Positions 33,271-41,086 of a DNA stretch of 64,000 nucleotides are shown here, piece after piece. The stretch comes from Pyrobaculum neutrophilum V24Sta (GTDB lineage Archaea > Thermoproteota > Thermoprotei > Thermoproteales > Thermoproteaceae). The stretch is from positions 248,001 to 312,000 of the forward strand of contig NC_010525.1 in assembly GCF_000019805.1 (NCBI RefSeq). The letters are read 5' to 3'. Under the pieces are notes generated by a model, which did not search any database, was not told the origin of the DNA, and saw nothing but the letters and a program-made list of their open reading frames with translations. The first letter of the stretch is position 1; every line of letters starts with the position of its first letter. The translations under genes and the position numbers were made by a program.

Positions 33271-34191
33271 GTGAGCGTCGATTGGATCTCCAAGCTCCGA
33301 GAGATCGTGGTGGAGTCTCTCGAGAGGAGCTGGCTCCCCTTTCCCGTCGAGGGGGACATCTGCGAGGGCTGGAAGAGGGGGCTGGAGGTGGGGGGTGGAC
33401 GCTCCACAGTCCTCTACACCTCCTGTATGTACCACCTAGCTCCCGTGGTGGAGAAGGCCGTGGAGGCCCTGGAGAAGTACGGCGCGGCGAGGGGCGGCGT
33501 TAGGAGCTCCCTCGCGGCTTTTGCGGCTAGGGCCTTTGGGGGCCTCCTCCTGAAGCCGGAGAGGGAGGAGGTGGAGAGGGCTGACGCGGTGGTGAGGAAG
33601 ATATATGGGCTCTTGAGGAGGAGCGGGGTGGAGTTCGGCCTCCTTGACAGGGAGGTCTACTCGGGGGCCCTCCTCTACGAGCTGGGGCTGGTGGACGACT
33701 TCGCCGCCTATGCGAAAAAGGTGGCGCAGTACTTCAGGGAGCGGGGGGTGAGGAGGGTCATCACCGTGGACCCCCACACCCACCACCTCCTGGAGAAGGT
33801 CTACCCCCAGTATGTGGACTTCGACGTGGAGGTGGTGAGCTACATCGACCTCGTGAAGCCGGTCGGGGTCACGCAGAGGGGGTTCGCCATACACGACTCG
33901 TGCCTCTACGCGAGGTTTCTCGGGAGGTACGACGCCGTTAGGAAGCTGCTGGCCGCCGGCGAGCCCGTGGAGGACCCCTATGTGACTGGGAGGGAGACGG
34001 CCCAGTGCTGCGGGGGGCCTATCGAGTCGCTTTTTCCGGAGGTGGCGCGGAAGATAGCGGAGGCGAGGGTTAGGGACCTCTCCCGCCTGTCCAACAAGGT
34101 GGTGGTCCAGTGCCCCATCTGCTACATAAACCTGAGGAGGGCCTCCGGCGGGCGGATAGAGCTGTACCACCTAGCTGAGGTGCTGGAGTGA
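33271..34191 (+). CDS. HdrB/GlcF-like CCG-domain iron-sulfur protein
   Basis: 306 residues from GTG 33271; the frame is open from a TTG at 33262, but ATTTATAA at 33243-33250 is spaced for 33271. Two CCG-type halves: TSCMYHLAP near residue 48, then IHDSCLYARFLGRYD near residue 205, QCCGGPIESLFP near residue 245 and QCPICYINLR near residue 280. These Cys patterns ligate a noncubane or [4Fe-4S] cluster in heterodisulfide-reductase HdrB and glycolate oxidase GlcF. Overlaps the HdrC-like ferredoxin gene by four bases. The substrate is unknown; a flavin-dependent dehydrogenase partner may lie elsewhere. Confidence 0.82.
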   Translation: MSVDWISKLREIVVESLERSWLPFPVEGDICEGWKRGLEVGGGRSTVLYTSCMYHLAPVVEKAVEALEKYGAARGGVRSSLAAFAARAFGGLLLKPEREEVERADAVVRKIYGLLRRSGVEFGLLDREVYSGALLYELGLVDDFAAYAKKVAQYFRERGVRRVITVDPHTHHLLEKVYPQYVDFDVEVVSYIDLVKPVGVTQRGFAIHDSCLYARFLGRYDAVRKLLAAGEPVEDPYVTGRETAQCCGGPIESLFPEVARKIAEARVRDLSRLSNKVVVQCPICYINLRRASGGRIELYHLAEVLE

Positions 34192-34466
34192 TGGAGCCCA
34201 GGGCGGAGGCTACGAGGTGTGTACACTGCGGCTTCTGCGAGATGGTGTGCCCCACCTACCGGCTGTACCGGATGAGGCACTACGGCCCCCGGGGCCGCCT
34301 GCACATAATCGCCAACTCCGACGGGCTCCTCTCGGGGGAGGCCTACAGGTCTGTCATGACCTGTCTAGCCTGCGGCGCGTGCGACACGCAGTGCCCCGCC
34401 GGGATAAAGATAGCGGAGGTGATCCGCGGCTTCAAGGCCGAGCTGGTGAAGAGGGCGTTGAGGTAG
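34188..34466 (+). CDS. HdrC-like ferredoxin with two [4Fe-4S] clusters
   Basis: 92 residues. Two Cys sets, CVHCGFCEMVCP near residue 11 and CLACGACDTQCP near residue 59, each CxxCxxCxxxCP, are separated by the 40-residue helix spacer normal for HdrC/GlpC/SdhB-like proteins. It would pass electrons to or from the CCG protein encoded immediately upstream, forming an HdrBC-like module. Confidence 0.88.
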   Translation: MMEPRAEATRCVHCGFCEMVCPTYRLYRMRHYGPRGRLHIIANSDGLLSGEAYRSVMTCLACGACDTQCPAGIKIAEVIRGFKAELVKRALR

Positions 34467-34470
34467 CGCC

Positions 34471-35535
34471 GTGGAGGCTTGGCGGAGGAAAGCCGCCGTC
34501 TTGGAGAAGCTCGCCGCTCTACTGGAAGACGTGGGGAAAGCAAGGCGCGACCACCACGCGAGGAGGCCGCCGAGGCCCTGCGGAATCACCGTCCACACCG
34601 GGGTTGGGTGCCCCCTGGCCTGCGCCTACTGCTACATCTACGACATGGGCTTCCCCGGCTCCGTCAAGCCGTACCCCCTCACGCCTCTGGAGATGGCCTA
34701 CGCCATAGCGGCGAACCCCCACGTCGCCGTGGGGGAGCTGGGCACTCTAGTAGCCGTGGGCTCAGTCACAGAGCCCTTCCTCCCAGAGACAAGGGAGCTG
34801 GCGCTCGGCTACATCGCGGCCTTCGTGGAGCACCTAGGCAACCCCGTCCAGGTGGCGACGAAGTACCCCCCTCCCCCCGAGCTGGCCAAGTACAGGGCGG
34901 ACGTCTTAATCAGCGTGACCGACGTGGAGGGGAGGCTGGAGCCGAAGGCGCCTAAGCCCGTTGAGAGGATCAGAGGAGCCGGGGAGCTCGTCAAGAGGGG
35001 CGGCTCGGCCACCCTCTTCGTGAGGCCTGTGGTGCCGGGGGTCACCGACCGCGGCCTAGAGCGGCTTCTGGCCTTGGCGTGGGACGCAGGAATTAGGCGC
35101 GTGGTTTTCGGCACGCTACGGGCCACGCCGGCTATAGCCGCCAGGCTCAGATCCTTCGGCGTAGACATCACGCCGTATGTACGCAGGCTGGAGGAGGGGA
35201 GGCAGATCCCAATCAGGTACCCCAAGGGGAGGCTGGCTGAGGCCGCGAGGAGGTGGGGCTTCGAGGTGCTCCCCGCCTCCTGCGCCTCCAACGTCCTCGC
35301 CCACGGCCAGAAATGCGCCCTGTGTAGCTGGGGCCCATGCGGCGGCGTCCTGGAGGTAGACGTGGAAGACGTGCGAGACTTCCTAGAGCACAGGGGCTAC
35401 AGGGGGGCCGACCCCCACTTCGACGGCCGGCGGGTCGCGGTTAAGGTCAAGCTTAGGCGGGAAGACAAGATCTTCCTAGAGCAAGCCCTCAGAGTGCCGG
35501 TGGTCAGCCAGGGGAAAGCACGTCACCAGTCATAA
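34471..35535 (+). CDS. Radical SAM protein, spore photoproduct lyase-like
   Basis: 354 residues from GTG 34471. TVHTGVGCPLACAYCYIYD near residue 40 contains the CxxxCxxC of the SAM [4Fe-4S] cluster. Downstream are VGSVTEPFLPETRELALG near residue 93 and VATKYPP near residue 125, a layout shared with the SplB-like DNA repair/radical SAM group. A second Cys group, CALCSWGPC near residue 285, may bind an additional cluster. Reaction unknown. It starts four bases after the HdrC-like gene, so an electron supply from that pair is conceivable. Confidence 0.75.
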   Translation: MEAWRRKAAVLEKLAALLEDVGKARRDHHARRPPRPCGITVHTGVGCPLACAYCYIYDMGFPGSVKPYPLTPLEMAYAIAANPHVAVGELGTLVAVGSVTEPFLPETRELALGYIAAFVEHLGNPVQVATKYPPPPELAKYRADVLISVTDVEGRLEPKAPKPVERIRGAGELVKRGGSATLFVRPVVPGVTDRGLERLLALAWDAGIRRVVFGTLRATPAIAARLRSFGVDITPYVRRLEEGRQIPIRYPKGRLAEAARRWGFEVLPASCASNVLAHGQKCALCSWGPCGGVLEVDVEDVRDFLEHRGYRGADPHFDGRRVAVKVKLRREDKIFLEQALRVPVVSQGKARHQS

Positions 35536-35557
35536 ACGGGTCGCCTCATCACAACTA
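35499..35557 (-). ncRNA. Candidate C/D box guide RNA, antisense to the radical SAM gene end
   Basis: Minus strand: perfect box C GTGATGA (35546-35552), box D CTGA (35504-35507), span 49 bases, with a C'-like TGGTGAC in the middle and guides of about 12 and 14 bases. The D half covers the last codons of the radical SAM gene; the C half lies beyond its stop. Confidence 0.5.
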
Positions 35558-35562
35558 GCTGG

Positions 35563-36345
35563 TTAGAGCTTTTCGTACTCCCTCCCTAGGAGGAGCAGTA
35601 TGTCCATCTCCTGGGCCTTTCTGCGTAGGTACTCGGCGACGTCTTGGCTTGCGAACTCGACGGCGAGGACCCTCATGTAGGTCTTTCGGCCGGTGAACCT
35701 CTCCGCCGCCCTCTCCGCCTCAAGCAGTTTTCCAACCTCCCTCTCCGCCTCCTCTATGCTCCTCACGGCAACCGTCACCTCGCCTACGACCAACGGGTCG
35801 TAGCATATCAGATCCACCTCCTTAAAGCCGTCGATAGGCAACGTCACGTTAACTCTGACGTCGCACTCCACCCCCCTCTCCCTAAGCAGTAGGCCAACGA
35901 CCCTCGCCGTGTAGTACTCAAAGCCGCCCCCCAAAGCCCTCCGGATGTCGTCGAGGGCGCTCATGAGCCACCTAAACTTGTTCTCCGCCTCCTCCCACCT
36001 CCTCTCCTCCATTTCAACGAACTTGTTGAAGTCTTCCCTCAGCCTCTTCAGCTCCAGCTCGATGGCCTCAAACCTCCTATACGCCTCCTCCCACCGCTTG
36101 TTGTTTTCTTCCCATCTCCTGTTGTTCTCCTCCCATCTCCTCTCGTTTTCCGCCCACCTCTCCGCCTGCTCTTTGGTAAACCTGTTGAAGTCCTCTCTCA
36201 GCTTCCTAAGCTCCTCCAAGACCGCGCCTAGCCCGATCAAGCCGGCGACTGCCAGCCTAAACTCCTCATCGCTCCTCAGCAGATCCAGCACCACCCTCTT
36301 CAAGACGTCGCGGTCAACAGACATCACACTTTGGCGTTGGCTCAC
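35563..36345 (-). CDS. DUF3782-like protein: coiled coil with restriction-endonuclease-like domain
   Basis: 260 residues. Residues about 45-130 form a long charged helix with near-repeats of RRWEENN(K/R)RWEE, a coiled coil. The C-terminal domain has an endonuclease-like core: DGFKEVDLICYDP near residue 170 supplies the Asp, and VVGEVTVAVRS the beta strand where PD-(D/E)xK proteins carry E-x-K; here the Lys position reads Val, so catalysis is doubtful. Such proteins are common in Pyrobaculum and Sulfolobales, function unknown. Confidence 0.75.
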   Translation of the reverse strand: MSQRQSVMSVDRDVLKRVVLDLLRSDEEFRLAVAGLIGLGAVLEELRKLREDFNRFTKEQAERWAENERRWEENNRRWEENNKRWEEAYRRFEAIELELKRLREDFNKFVEMEERRWEEAENKFRWLMSALDDIRRALGGGFEYYTARVVGLLLRERGVECDVRVNVTLPIDGFKEVDLICYDPLVVGEVTVAVRSIEEAEREVGKLLEAERAAERFTGRKTYMRVLAVEFASQDVAEYLRRKAQEMDILLLLGREYEKL

Positions 36346-36823
36346 GAATATAAATCGTTTTCCCCACCCTCAACAGCACCGCGCCTGAGGGCGCCCTGGG
36401 GGCAGCTTGCCCGAGGCGCCCAGGCCAAGCACCCGGCCCCAGACGGCTGGCTTCGCCCCCCAACTCCTAGAAGAGTAGTGTAGGCAACGAGTGAAGTGCG
36501 GTGAAGGGGTTGCCGTCGCGTAGGATTGCGCTGGCACGCGGCGGGAGATCTCAACGGGCCCTCTCCGCCCTCGGCTGGGACATCTCCAGCGTGTAGAGGG
36601 CCGCCGGGGGCGGTCGGTGGGGCGTACTCGGCGAGTAAAGCACTGCGCTTTCGACGCAGGCGGTTTGTAGATGTGTGCATTTACCGACGTGGTGGGGGCG
36701 TCTCACGAGGCGCCTCGGCATGGTTAGAGGCGGGCCGTGCGCCGCCGGCCAAAACCCCAACTGGGGTATCTTGCTGTGGGGACGTGGGCGAGGGGCTTGG
36801 GCGTGGTGGCGAGGTACATACTG
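36346..36823. other. Intergenic region with strong hairpins, possible RNA
   Basis: 478 bases with no supported protein gene. GGGCGCC...GGCGCCC at 36389-36421 encloses an inner stem GGGCA/TGCCC, giving a stable 33-base hairpin. GGCTGGCTTCGCCCCCCA at 36445-36462 recurs near 32585. ACCCCAACTGGGGT lies near 36752. A structured RNA or relics of an insertion element are both possible. Confidence 0.4.
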
Positions 36824-37147
36824 CTATGGGGGCTCCCCCTGCTTCTGGTATATGCGCCTTAGTAGGTCTAGGTAGCGCCTTACGATGCCCCTCCCCTTGT
36901 CGGTGATCTTCGCTACGGCTCTGACTCCCCTCTCGGTGATAGCCCTCCTGTACTCTATGTAGCCCTCCTCGGCTAGGATCTGGAGATGTTCGTGGAGGGT
37001 GCTCTTGGGGAGGTCGAGGGCCCTCTGGAGGTCGGAGAAGGTTATGTAGCCGTCTACCACGTACAGAGCGATCAGTATTCCCAGCCTCACGCCGCTGGAG
37101 AGCGCCCTTGTCCCCAGGAGCCTCATCAGCTCGTCGAACTCGGTCAT
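36824..37147 (-). CDS. Winged-helix regulator, ArsR/MarR-like
   Basis: 107 residues. TFSDLQRALDLPKSTLHEHL near residue 38 is the recognition helix-turn-helix, followed by a beta wing (GYIEYRRAITERGVRAVAKI) and a C-terminal dimerisation helix. The pattern (DNA-binding domain only, no effector domain) is that of small archaeal DUF-type MarR/ArsR proteins. It overlaps the membrane protein gene by ATGA and is divergent from an ABC exporter, whose expression it probably controls. Confidence 0.85.
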   Translation of the reverse strand: MTEFDELMRLLGTRALSSGVRLGILIALYVVDGYITFSDLQRALDLPKSTLHEHLQILAEEGYIEYRRAITERGVRAVAKITDKGRGIVRRYLDLLRRIYQKQGEPP

Positions 37148-37713
37148 TCCATCGCGTCGAGGAGGGACTTAACGCCGGCGTAGACCCAAATAATTCCGAT
37201 GACGTAGTAGAGCGCCACGACGTATACGCCGAGTGGGAGAAGCGCCGAGAAGGATATGAGGGCTAGGTGGTCGTACCACCTGGGCTCCGTGGCGTTGCTC
37301 CGGAAGAGGAGATACGTGAGGAGGGCTACGCTGGCGGCGTATGCGGCTGCGGTTGCGAAGGCCAGCGTTTTTATGAACGCCATGGCGAAGAGCAGGACGG
37401 CGAAGTAGGCTAGCATCATGATCGACCACGCGATCCCCCCCTTGCGGCGCCTCGATGGGAGTCTCATGGCCTTGAAGAAGGTCGCGAAGATCCTCCCCGT
37501 GAGGACAATGTAGGGGACGGCGGCGGAGAGCGCAACTGCGGATTCGGGAGCTCCAGCGACTAGTTTCTCCACGACATAGTAGAGAACCACCACGGCCATT
37601 GGGTAGGTGCCCCACGCCGCATAGTAAAGCCCCAACGCCTTCCTCAGCTCCCTTCTGAGGATCTTCCTCGACACCGCCAGGCTCTCCTCCAGAATTGCTC
37701 TTGTGGCATCCAC
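37144..37713 (-). CDS. Membrane protein of unknown function, co-transcribed with regulator
   Basis: 189 residues, about six hydrophobic helices after a basic amphipathic N-terminus (residues 1-28). CTTATAAATAGA near 37730-37740 is a likely TATA box and GGAGAGGTGG directly precedes the ATG. Overlaps the regulator gene by four bases. It may be a sensor or immunity partner of the ABC system across the promoter region, by position only. Confidence 0.6.
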   Translation of the reverse strand: MDATRAILEESLAVSRKILRRELRKALGLYYAAWGTYPMAVVVLYYVVEKLVAGAPESAVALSAAVPYIVLTGRIFATFFKAMRLPSRRRKGGIAWSIMMLAYFAVLLFAMAFIKTLAFATAAAYAASVALLTYLLFRSNATEPRWYDHLALISFSALLPLGVYVVALYYVIGIIWVYAGVKSLLDAME

Positions 37714-37804
37714 CTCTCCAGGTGGAGCTCTATTTATAAGCGCCTTGCCTGTTCATAATTCTGAACTTCCGAGAGCTGTTTATATCGCCTTGTTCTCACT
37801 ACAC

Positions 37805-38572
37805 ATGATCGAGATTAGGGGCGTGAAGGTGAGGGCGGGGACCTTCGAGGTCCTCGCGGAGGGGGCCGAGGTGGTGGGAAAGGCGGTGCTACTGGGGCCC
37901 AACGGCTCTGGGAAAACCACCTTGTTGAGGGCTGTAAGCGGGGTGATCCCCTACGAGGGTAGCATCAAGATCGACGGCGTTGAGGTGGACTCCGCCAGGG
38001 GGCTCCACACAGTTTCGTCGAATCTCCCCGAGATATACCGCATTGCCTACGACGTGGCGGGGCTCCTGGAGGTGTTTGAGGACTTGAAGGGCGTTGACCG
38101 GGGCGAGTTCGAGGCCCTCATGGGGCGGCTGGGGCTGGGGCGCGAGGTCATGAGGAGGCCGGTGCACGCCCTCTCGGCCGGCCAGTGGTCTCTTGTGAGG
38201 CTCGCCCTCGCCCTGTCCTCTAGGCCGAAGACCATCTTGGTGGACGAGCCCTTCGAGAACGTGGATCCCGCGAGGAGGAGCGTCGTGTTGAAGCTTCTGG
38301 TGGAGCGCGGGGAGTCTGGAATCGTCGCCACCCACGACCTCGACGCCCTCAAGGCCATGAGGGGCTGGGACGCCTACTTCATGCTGGAGGGCAGACTCTA
38401 CGGCCCCGTCTCAGTCGACGATCTGCTGGCCTCGGGGCTGGTCAGAGGGAGGGCCGGCGGCGCTCTCCTAACGCTTAAGGTGGGCGGCGTGGAGTACTCG
38501 GTAGTCAAGGGCGCCGGGGTTAAGTTCGGCGAGATGGGCACGGTGAACAGGATCTACGGCCTGGCGGAGTAG
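37805..38572 (+). CDS. ABC transporter ATP-binding protein
   Basis: 255 residues from ATG 37805; the frame extends to 37703 but TTTATATC at 37778-37785 fits leaderless start at 37805. Walker A GPNGSGKTTLLRAVSG near residue 32; signature LSAGQWSLVRLALAL near 120; Walker B TILVDEPFENVDP near 141; switch His in IVATHD near 172. The Q-loop appears degenerate. A C-terminal tail of 55 residues is beta-rich. It pairs with the permease two bases downstream. Confidence 0.92.
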   Translation: MIEIRGVKVRAGTFEVLAEGAEVVGKAVLLGPNGSGKTTLLRAVSGVIPYEGSIKIDGVEVDSARGLHTVSSNLPEIYRIAYDVAGLLEVFEDLKGVDRGEFEALMGRLGLGREVMRRPVHALSAGQWSLVRLALALSSRPKTILVDEPFENVDPARRSVVLKLLVERGESGIVATHDLDALKAMRGWDAYFMLEGRLYGPVSVDDLLASGLVRGRAGGALLTLKVGGVEYSVVKGAGVKFGEMGTVNRIYGLAE

Positions 38573-38574
38573 CC

Positions 38575-39423
38575 ATGGGCCTCGCCAGATATCTAGTGGT
38601 CAGGACGTTGAAGAACAGGTGGGTGTTGCTGTGGGGAGGTCTCTGGTCTCTCTTCTGGGTGGCGATGGGCGCGTTTATCTTCACCAAGGGCATCGCCAAG
38701 TCGCCCTACGCCGCTCAGTACGCCAGGTCCTATGTCGCAGGCTGGCTCGACAGCGTTGTGATCACGGTGGTCGCCGCTGTGTCCGTAGCCCTGTTGTACT
38801 CCATGATCTACAGCACTGCGGCTGTGCCCTATCTGCTCCGCTTCGGGAGACTGAGGCCGTTGAAATACGTGGCCTCATACTACGGCGCGATGTTTACCAC
38901 AAGCCTCATCTTGGTGGCGGCGGTTGGGACGGCCAACTGGTTGCTCATGTGGCGCGGCTTAAAAGACAGCGGGATCTCGGTCTCTTTAGCCGACGTAGCT
39001 CCAAAGGACGCGCTGGCTCTGCTCCATACGGCCGGGGCGGTGGCGGTGTTTACCGCGTTTGCGGCGGCTCTTCTCTTCCTCCTATCTCTCCTCGCGTTGA
39101 AGGCTGTTAAGGCGGCCAGTTGGCTCCCCTTCACCCCGCTGATCTTCAACATGCTCTTCTACTATAGCTATCTCTATGTGGAGCACAGCCCTCTATCTCT
39201 TGCGGCCAACCCATTCACGGCGGCCCAGGCCCTTATTATCACGGCATACGCCGGGCTAGAAAGGCCGTACGCCGCCATCACGAGCTCAAACGCCTTAGAT
39301 GTGCCCGCCTGGGCGCTGGCTGTGAGCATCTCGGGGTGGGCCGCCGCGTTGAGCCTAGCCGCGGCGCTTTTGGTCTCGAAGGTGAGATACGCCCCTCCCG
39401 ATCTGTTGAGAGAAGGGATCTGA
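38575..39423 (+). CDS. ABC transporter permease
   Basis: 282 residues, about six helices, arranged as an ABC-2-type membrane subunit (N-terminal amphipathic LARYLVVRTLKNRW, first helix near residues 18-37). It starts two bases after the ATPase gene. No substrate-binding protein is present, so export is likely; substrate unknown. Confidence 0.78.
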   Translation: MGLARYLVVRTLKNRWVLLWGGLWSLFWVAMGAFIFTKGIAKSPYAAQYARSYVAGWLDSVVITVVAAVSVALLYSMIYSTAAVPYLLRFGRLRPLKYVASYYGAMFTTSLILVAAVGTANWLLMWRGLKDSGISVSLADVAPKDALALLHTAGAVAVFTAFAAALLFLLSLLALKAVKAASWLPFTPLIFNMLFYYSYLYVEHSPLSLAANPFTAAQALIITAYAGLERPYAAITSSNALDVPAWALAVSISGWAAALSLAAALLVSKVRYAPPDLLREGI

Positions 39424-39508
39424 CCCTCCGCCGCCTGGCTGCCTAGTCGCTAGGTAGAGGCCGATATTCCCACCCTCTTTTTCATGCCCCTCTCTATCTC
39501 AGGGTCGG

Positions 39509-40750
39509 CTATAGCGTTGACGAGCGCCATGAGGAGCCGCCTAACAGCCACCGCCAGAGCGGCACCGCGTCGACTCTAAGGCCGCCCCGCGCGATATGGC
39601 CCTCTAGGTCCCAGGTGATCAACAGCGGTCTTCCCCCAACGGCGGCCGCGGCCTCGGAGAGGGCATCAAGCTCTCTTCTGTCGACCTCATCGGGCGCCGA
39701 GGCGTAGGTCACCTGAATCAAGAGGGGCGGCTCGCCCTCCACCACGAAGTCCACCTCCCTCCTCCCCCTGTAGTAGTAGAACTTCGCGCCCCTCCGGAGG
39801 AGCTCCACGGCCACCGCCGCCTCCATCTTTCTGCCGATCTGCCCCTCGGGTATGTAGCCGGGGTCCACTGGGTAGATCTTGTGGGGCTGCGTCAGCGGCG
39901 TCTTGCCGGGCCCCCACTTGGGGACGGCCACCACGTAGAAGGCCTCCTCGAGGTACTTTAGGTAGTTGGCCAGCGTCTTCTTGCTCTTCTCCAGCCCCAG
40001 GGAGGCCAGCCTCCTGTGGGCTGAGGATATCGAGAAGACGTTGCAGAAGCTGGACTCCACCATGGAGAGAAAGACCTCGAACCCCCTGGCGTCTCTGACC
40101 CTGTGTCTCTCCACGACGTCGCGGTAGACCACCGTGTCGCGGTACGTCCTCAAGAGCTCCCGCGCCAGCTGAGGCCTTAAGACGGCCTCGGGGTAGCCGC
40201 CCCGCTCCAGGTAGTCCCTCAGCGCGCCCAGTAGCCTGCCTCGGGAGGCCGGGGCGTGCCCCGCCGACGCCGGTATCCCCACGGCCCTCAGATACTCCCT
40301 AAAGGAGAAGGGCAGTAGGAGGCGGGATAGATACCTCCCCCTCAGCTCCGTCGGCACCTCCCTGGCGCCTAGTTTCGACGTCGAGCCGGCCACCGCCACC
40401 AGATAGCCCCTATCCAGCAGAGATCTGACCCACCTCCCCCAGTGGGGGACGTTCTGCACCTCGTCTAGGAGCAGGAGCTGGAAGCCCCCTCGCTCCGCCA
40501 AGATCTTCAGAAACGCGCTGAAGTCCCCCGGCCTCAAGCCCACGAATCTCACGTCTTCGAAGTTGATGTAGAGCGCCCCCCCGCGTCTCGCCGCCAGCTG
40601 GTACAGGAGATATGTCTTACCCGCCCGCCTCGGCCCCACCACCGCCGTGGCCAAGCCCGCCTCTAGAGGAAGCTCCAGCTCCCTCTCCACCATGGGGGGA
40701 GGCCTCCAGCTGAGCCACTCCTCCACCACCTCTCTAAAGACGCGCTCCAC
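39509..40750 (-). CDS. AAA ATPase with DUF4143-type C-terminal domain
   Basis: 413 residues from GTG 40750. Walker A VVGPRRAGKTYLLYQL near residue 38, Walker B LLLLDEVQNVPHWGRW near 95, sensor VAVAGSTSKL near 119, and RGRYLSRLLLPFSFREYLRA near 138. After a winged-helix region the C-terminus has KFYYYRGRREVDFVVEGEPP near residue 320, a PD-(D/E)xK-like core with Asp-Val-Phe and a downstream QVTYAS. This is the crenarchaeal AAA/DUF4143 group, often linked to mobile or defence loci. Two palindromes lie just upstream (40774-40825). Confidence 0.85.
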   Translation of the reverse strand: MERVFREVVEEWLSWRPPPMVERELELPLEAGLATAVVGPRRAGKTYLLYQLAARRGGALYINFEDVRFVGLRPGDFSAFLKILAERGGFQLLLLDEVQNVPHWGRWVRSLLDRGYLVAVAGSTSKLGAREVPTELRGRYLSRLLLPFSFREYLRAVGIPASAGHAPASRGRLLGALRDYLERGGYPEAVLRPQLARELLRTYRDTVVYRDVVERHRVRDARGFEVFLSMVESSFCNVFSISSAHRRLASLGLEKSKKTLANYLKYLEEAFYVVAVPKWGPGKTPLTQPHKIYPVDPGYIPEGQIGRKMEAAVAVELLRRGAKFYYYRGRREVDFVVEGEPPLLIQVTYASAPDEVDRRELDALSEAAAAVGGRPLLITWDLEGHIARGGLRVDAVPLWRWLLGGSSWRSSTL

Positions 40751-40773
40751 GTAGTAATATACACCCTAAAATT

Positions 40774-40791
40774 TGTTTCTCGTGAGAAACA
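40774..40791. promoter_or_regulatory. Palindromic operator 1 before the ATPase gene
   Basis: TGTTTCTC-GT-GAGAAACA. It abuts the probable TATA box (AAATTTTAG on the minus strand, about 40768-40776). Shares the frame TGTTTC(6)GAAACA with operator 2. Confidence 0.6.
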
Positions 40792-40805
40792 GATATAGCG
40801 GAGAA

Positions 40806-40825
40806 CTGTTTCCTATAGGAAACAG
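40806..40825. promoter_or_regulatory. Palindromic operator 2 before the ATPase gene
   Basis: CTGTTTCCTATAGGAAACAG, a perfect 20-base palindrome. Its centre is 33 bases from that of operator 1, about three helical turns, so proteins on both sites would face the same side. Confidence 0.6.
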
Positions 40826-41043
40826 AACACGCCGATGTGTATAAGCAGAGGCGCCCAAACCCGCCGCACCTTAAAAGCTCACCTTAGGCGTTCGCCAGGA
40901 CGAGGCTGAGAGCCGTCCGGCGTTTTCTGTATCACCCCCGCCGATCTGCCTCACGAGCGTCTTCCACAGCCGCCGTCTCGCGTGAGGCGCGGCTTTAAGG
41001 GGGGCGCCGGGGCTGGCTCCGATGCTCCTTTGCGGCCCCCTTT
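40826..41043. other. Remainder of the ATPase-Nramp intergenic region
   Basis: Between operator 2 and the Nramp operator I see only CTTAAAAGC (40871-40879), which could be a TATA element without a clear product. No RNA gene recognised. Confidence 0.4.
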
Positions 41044-41057
41044 TTAGCCTAGGCTAA
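41044..41057 (+). promoter_or_regulatory. Probable metalloregulator operator before the Nramp gene
   Basis: TTAGCCTAGGCTAA, a perfect 14-base palindrome just upstream of the TATA box TTTTTATA (41059-41066). GTG 41087 is about 24 bases beyond the TATA box. The same half-sites occur before the ZIP gene at 17094-17109 in the same position relative to TATA. A DtxR/MntR-type repressor gene follows the Nramp gene. Confidence 0.7.
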
Positions 41058-41086
41058 GTTTTTATAGGGAGGACGGCTCTTAACCT

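Noticed and set aside
33734-33764. TCAG...TCATCAC as a minus-strand C/D box RNA
   Set aside because: Only about 31 bases between boxes and fully inside the HdrB-like gene.
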